From Candidatus Firestonebacteria bacterium RIFOXYD2_FULL_39_29 (lineage in GTDB: Bacteria; Oederibacteriota; D2-FULL-39-29), in contig MFGV01000022.1 in assembly GCA_001778375.1 (NCBI GenBank), positions 1-64,000 on the forward strand: a DNA stretch of 64,000 nt, written 5' to 3'. The notes under the pieces were generated by a model. That model was not told the origin of the DNA, searched no databases, and saw only the letters and a program-made list of their open reading frames with translations. Within the stretch, counting starts at the first letter, position 1. Every line of letters begins with the position of its first letter. The position numbers were made by a program, and so were the translations under genes. Shown one piece after another: positions 59,875-64,000 of this stretch.

Positions 59875-60809
59875 TCCAAAAAGCCATAAGAGACGGGTTC
59901 GGTGAAGCTCTTGCTGAAACAGGAATAAAAGATCAAAGGATAGTTGTATTATCCGGTGATCTGGAAGACTCCACAAAAGCAATAAATTTTAAAAATGCTG
60001 TGCCAAAAAGATTTTACAATCTTGGTATTGCCGAACAAGACCTTGTCGGAACTGCCGCGGGCATGAGCAGGGAAGGTTTTATCCCTTTCGTCTGTTCTTT
60101 TGCTGTGTTTTTAACAAACAGAGCGTATGATCAGATCAGGGTGACGGTCTGCTATAATAATTTTAATGTAAAGCTTGTTGCTTCTCATGGCGGCGTGACA
60201 GTCGGTTCGGATGGGGCAACCGCGCAATGCCTTGAGGATTTTGCAATTATGAGAGTGTTGCCAAACATGAAAGTAATTTGTCCCTGCGATGCTGTTGAAG
60301 TTAAGAAAGCGGTAAAAGCTCTTATTGTGGATAAAGGTCCTTCATATATGAGAACGGGAAGAGCTCCTTCGAATATAATTACGGAGGAAAATGATCCGTT
60401 TATTATCGGAAAAGCAAATGTTATGCAAGAAGGTAAAGACGCGGTTATAATAGCCTGCGGGATAATGGTTGCTGAAGCGTTATCCGCGGCTGAAATATTA
60501 AAAAAAGAAGGAATAGAGGCAGCCGTGCTGAATATGCATACAATTAAACCCCTTGATGAAGAGGCGGTTGTTTTCTGGGCTAAAAAGACAAAAGCAGTGG
60601 TTACGGCTGAAGAACATCAGATAATAGGCGGTCTTGGTTCGGCCGTTTCTGAGGTGTTATCTCTGGAATTCCCGGTACCGGTGGAAATGATAGGAGTGAA
60701 GGACTCTTTTGGCGAATCGGGAGAACCTGGGGAACTGATGGAAAAGTACGGGCTGAAAGATAAACATATTGTCCTGGCCGTAAAAAATGCACTTAAAAGG
60801 AAAAATTAA
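59871..60809 (+). CDS. Transketolase, C-terminal subunit
   Basis: 312 residues. The pyrimidine-binding domain reads RFYNLGIAEQDLVGTAAGMS (catalytic Glu in GIAEQ), then SHGGVTVGSDGATAQCLEDF, and the C-terminal transketolase domain reads GIMVAEALSAAEIL and TAEEHQIIGGLGSAV. It forms the alpha2-beta2 enzyme with the preceding gene product, and the two genes share a promoter. Numbering and length match other split C-subunits. Confidence 0.94.
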   Translation: MIQKAIRDGFGEALAETGIKDQRIVVLSGDLEDSTKAINFKNAVPKRFYNLGIAEQDLVGTAAGMSREGFIPFVCSFAVFLTNRAYDQIRVTVCYNNFNVKLVASHGGVTVGSDGATAQCLEDFAIMRVLPNMKVICPCDAVEVKKAVKALIVDKGPSYMRTGRAPSNIITEENDPFIIGKANVMQEGKDAVIIACGIMVAEALSAAEILKKEGIEAAVLNMHTIKPLDEEAVVFWAKKTKAVVTAEEHQIIGGLGSAVSEVLSLEFPVPVEMIGVKDSFGESGEPGELMEKYGLKDKHIVLAVKNALKRKN

Positions 60810-60875
60810 AACGAGAAAAGATATTTTGTTTTATGGCGAGTATGCCGCAGAAAACCACGTAGGTAACTCCGTGGA

Positions 60876-60920
60876 TGTCCACCAGACAGGAACTCTGGTG
60901 AGATCTCGCCTCAGGCGGAA
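60876..60920. repeat. Variable-hairpin repeat family, copy 3 (inverted)
   Basis: On the minus strand TTCCGCCTGAGGCGAGATCTC, hairpin ACCAGAGTTCCTGTCTGGT, then GGACA. Constant blocks match the copies at 21359 and 45467. The remainder of 60810-61088 includes CGGAC-GTAA-GTCCG and CCACG hairpins and no gene. Confidence 0.65.
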
Positions 60921-61050
60921 ATGTGGCATGAATAATAAGCAAAACTTTTCCCGATAGGAAATATATCATAAAGCGGGATAAATTGAATTCCATTCGCCGA
61001 AACTCCGGACGTAAGTCCGCAGAGGTTCATTCTGAAGGATCAAAGATTGC

Positions 61051-61081
61051 TTATTGTTCAGGCGGTTTTGAAAACCACTTG
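61051..61081. repeat. Dispersed CCAGTGGTTTTCAAAACCGCC unit, copy 3 (inverted)
   Basis: The reverse complement of this stretch reads CAAGTGGTTTTCAAAACCGC and on to CTGAACAATAA; it matches 28868-28898 and 42879-42909 with few changes. GCCTGATTAATCAG follows, a fragment of the GTAGTTGC units. Confidence 0.7.
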
Positions 61082-61088
61082 CGCCTGA

Positions 61089-61478
61089 TTAATCAGTGAA
61101 GCTATTTTTGCCTGTTGAATATTCTATGGCTGCAAGCATTTCCTGCATATCAAAAGGTTTGCCGATAAAGCCGGATGCCCCCATAGACATGCATTGGTTG
61201 TAATAGTATTCATTCCCATTGGCAGTCATCATTATTATTTTAATTGAAGAATCAATAAGCCTGACTTGTTTTAAAACATCGAAACCTGAGAGTTTTGGCA
61301 TGTTTATATCGCATATTACAACATTAAATGATTCTTGCTTGATTTTTTTAATTGCGTCTGTTCCGTTTTTTGCTGTTTTGGTGCGATATCCGTTAGTTTC
61401 CAGAATATCTTTAAGAAGATCCCTTATCCATTCTTCATCGTCCACAATCAAAATTGCAGTTTCTTTTTTGTCGGTCAT
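61089..61478 (-). CDS. Single-domain response regulator (CheY-like)
   Basis: 129 residues, receiver domain only. The acidic pocket is VDDEE (about 13-17), the phospho-acceptor is Asp57 in VICDINMP, the conserved Thr/Ser region is IIMMTANG and the Lys is in GKPFD. No output domain follows, so it signals by protein contact. AAGGGGGC precedes the ATG. It is transcribed away from an XRE regulator, and the intergenic region carries shared GCGCTAT motifs. No histidine kinase is adjacent. Confidence 0.93.
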   Translation of the reverse strand: MTDKKETAILIVDDEEWIRDLLKDILETNGYRTKTAKNGTDAIKKIKQESFNVVICDINMPKLSGFDVLKQVRLIDSSIKIIMMTANGNEYYYNQCMSMGASGFIGKPFDMQEMLAAIEYSTGKNSFTD

Positions 61479-61490
61479 AGAGCCCCCTTT

Positions 61491-61547
61491 GCGCTATGTG
61501 GTTAAATTATTAATGCGACGCTTAGTGCTATATACAAAGTATAGCGC
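61491..61547. promoter_or_regulatory. Three GYGCTAT operator-like motifs between response regulator and XRE gene
   Basis: GCGCTAT at 61491-61497, GTGCTAT at 61525-61531 and inverted ATAGCGC at 61541-61547. The last two form a palindrome with 9-nt spacer (core GCTATATACAAAGTATAGC). They lie within the likely promoter of the response regulator and may bind the XRE protein. Confidence 0.55.
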
Positions 61548-61590
61548 AAATTGGTATTATAGTCAATAGCATATGTGTGTGTATGGTCAA

Positions 61591-61619
61591 TACACAAGAG
61601 AGGGGATATCCCCTATACT
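61591..61619 (+). promoter_or_regulatory. Promoter of the XRE regulator with embedded palindrome
   Basis: TATACT (61614-61619) lies 5 nt before the ATG at 61625, so the mRNA is probably leaderless. A weak -35 (TACACA, 61591-61596) is 17 nt upstream. The spacer holds the perfect palindrome GGGGATATCCCC (61602-61613), a good candidate for autoregulation. Confidence 0.55.
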
Positions 61620-61624
61620 GGGCT

Positions 61625-61972
61625 ATGAAAAAATATATAAGTGATTTATATAGGGATATCGGGAAAAAAATAAGGGTATCCCGGAATAATCTGGGAATGA
61701 CGCTTGAAGAACTGGGTGAAAAGGTTGAGAGAGATTGGAGCTACCTTTCTCAGCTTGAAAGAGGAAGGGCAGTTCCTTCAATAGATACGCTTGTGAGGAT
61801 CTCTGAGATTCTGGAAATACCTTTGCCTGAGTTGTTTGAGAGTGAAAGCAAAAAGAAGGAGTATAAAACCGACCCTTATGTAAATAAAATTGCATATATA
61901 TTGAAAGACAAAAGCAATAAATATAAAAAATCCGTTACAAAGCTTCTTTCCCAGATAACCAATAAAAGTTGA
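61625..61972 (+). CDS. XRE-family transcriptional regulator
   Basis: About 115 residues. The helix-turn-helix is RVSRNNLGMTLEELGEKVE and WSYLSQLERGRAVPSIDTLV, typical of Cro/CI-like DNA-binding proteins; the recognition helix lies in YLSQLERG. The C-terminal ~45 residues (VNKIAYILKDKSNKYKKSVT) are basic and helical, with no ligand domain. The ATG at 61625 is preferred because the promoter overlaps any earlier start. It is divergent from the response regulator gene. Confidence 0.85.
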   Translation: MKKYISDLYRDIGKKIRVSRNNLGMTLEELGEKVERDWSYLSQLERGRAVPSIDTLVRISEILEIPLPELFESESKKKEYKTDPYVNKIAYILKDKSNKYKKSVTKLLSQITNKS

Positions 61973-62053
61973 CCCTCGGTGCTGGGCGTGCCTGGTTAAT
62001 GATATCTTCCGTATAAAATGAACCCGGATGTTAAGGTTTGGTTTTGTTGATGA

Positions 62054-64000
<1,947 letters not shown>

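Overview
This window is AT-rich bacterial chromosome from a diderm (Gram-negative type) organism. The envelope evidence is an ExbB/ExbD proton-channel pair, a PorV/PorQ-like outer-membrane barrel, a FlgD-Ig-type secreted protein, a lipoprotein and barrel-type proteins. The mix of genes (DUF2723 plus TPR glycosyltransferase-like protein, three ExeA-type ATPases, DUF4143 ATPase, PorV/FlgD-Ig pair, GH31, GH2 and SGNH sugar enzymes) and very repeat-rich intergenic DNA suggest an uncultivated candidate-phylum heterotroph. I cannot name the phylum from this sequence. No rRNA, tRNA, CRISPR array or complete insertion sequence with a transposase was seen.

Layout. 0.1-6 kb: envelope proteins (CsgG-like barrel protein, VWA lipoprotein), dCTP deaminase, a secreted LIM/DA1-like metallopeptidase and a GT-C-like membrane protein. 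6-14 kb: three ExeA-family ATPases with purB, a TPR membrane protein and a HEAT-repeat protein. 14-18.7 kb: ABC exporter with its DUF1854 partner, a DMT permease and a methyltransferase. 18.8-21.5 kb: SOS block of lexA, a four-helix-bundle element and dinB, with a LexA-type operator. 21.6-29.5 kb: GH31 glycosidase with a broken copy of its tail, a DUF4143 ATPase behind tandem operators, and the secreted FlgD-Ig/PorV pair. 29.6-38.8 kb: DUF2723-TPR protein, DUF192 protein, an ExbB-ExbD module whose third gene joins a TonB-like anchor to a SIMPL domain, nitroreductase, FAD oxidoreductase, glycosyltransferase. 39-43 kb: M24 peptidase-efp-accB-accC with a broken asp23-like gene. 43.5-61 kb: MscS channel, UroD-like methyltransferase, APC permease, HAD phosphatase plus adenylate cyclase, M28 peptidase, SagB-like oxidoreductase, two paralogous small proteins, DUF72, SGNH esterase, C_GCAxxG protein, TVP38 protein and a split transketolase. 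61-64 kb: divergent response regulator and XRE regulator, then a GH2 beta-galactosidase that runs off the window.

Themes. (1) Intergenic spaces hold many families of imperfect inverted repeats: an ACTAAG-word family, a GTTTATAAGGTT family that brackets the four-helix-bundle gene, GTAGTTGC hairpins, a family with a variable compensating hairpin, and MITE-like elements, one with a clear target-site duplication. (2) Many genes lack a Shine-Dalgarno sequence and instead have a good sigma70-type promoter whose -10 hexamer lies 5-9 nt before the ATG, which implies leaderless mRNAs. (3) The most system-like novelty is the ExbB-ExbD-(TonB-anchor/SIMPL) operon. The second is the four-helix-bundle element between lexA and dinB, with ORF-less relatives elsewhere in the window.
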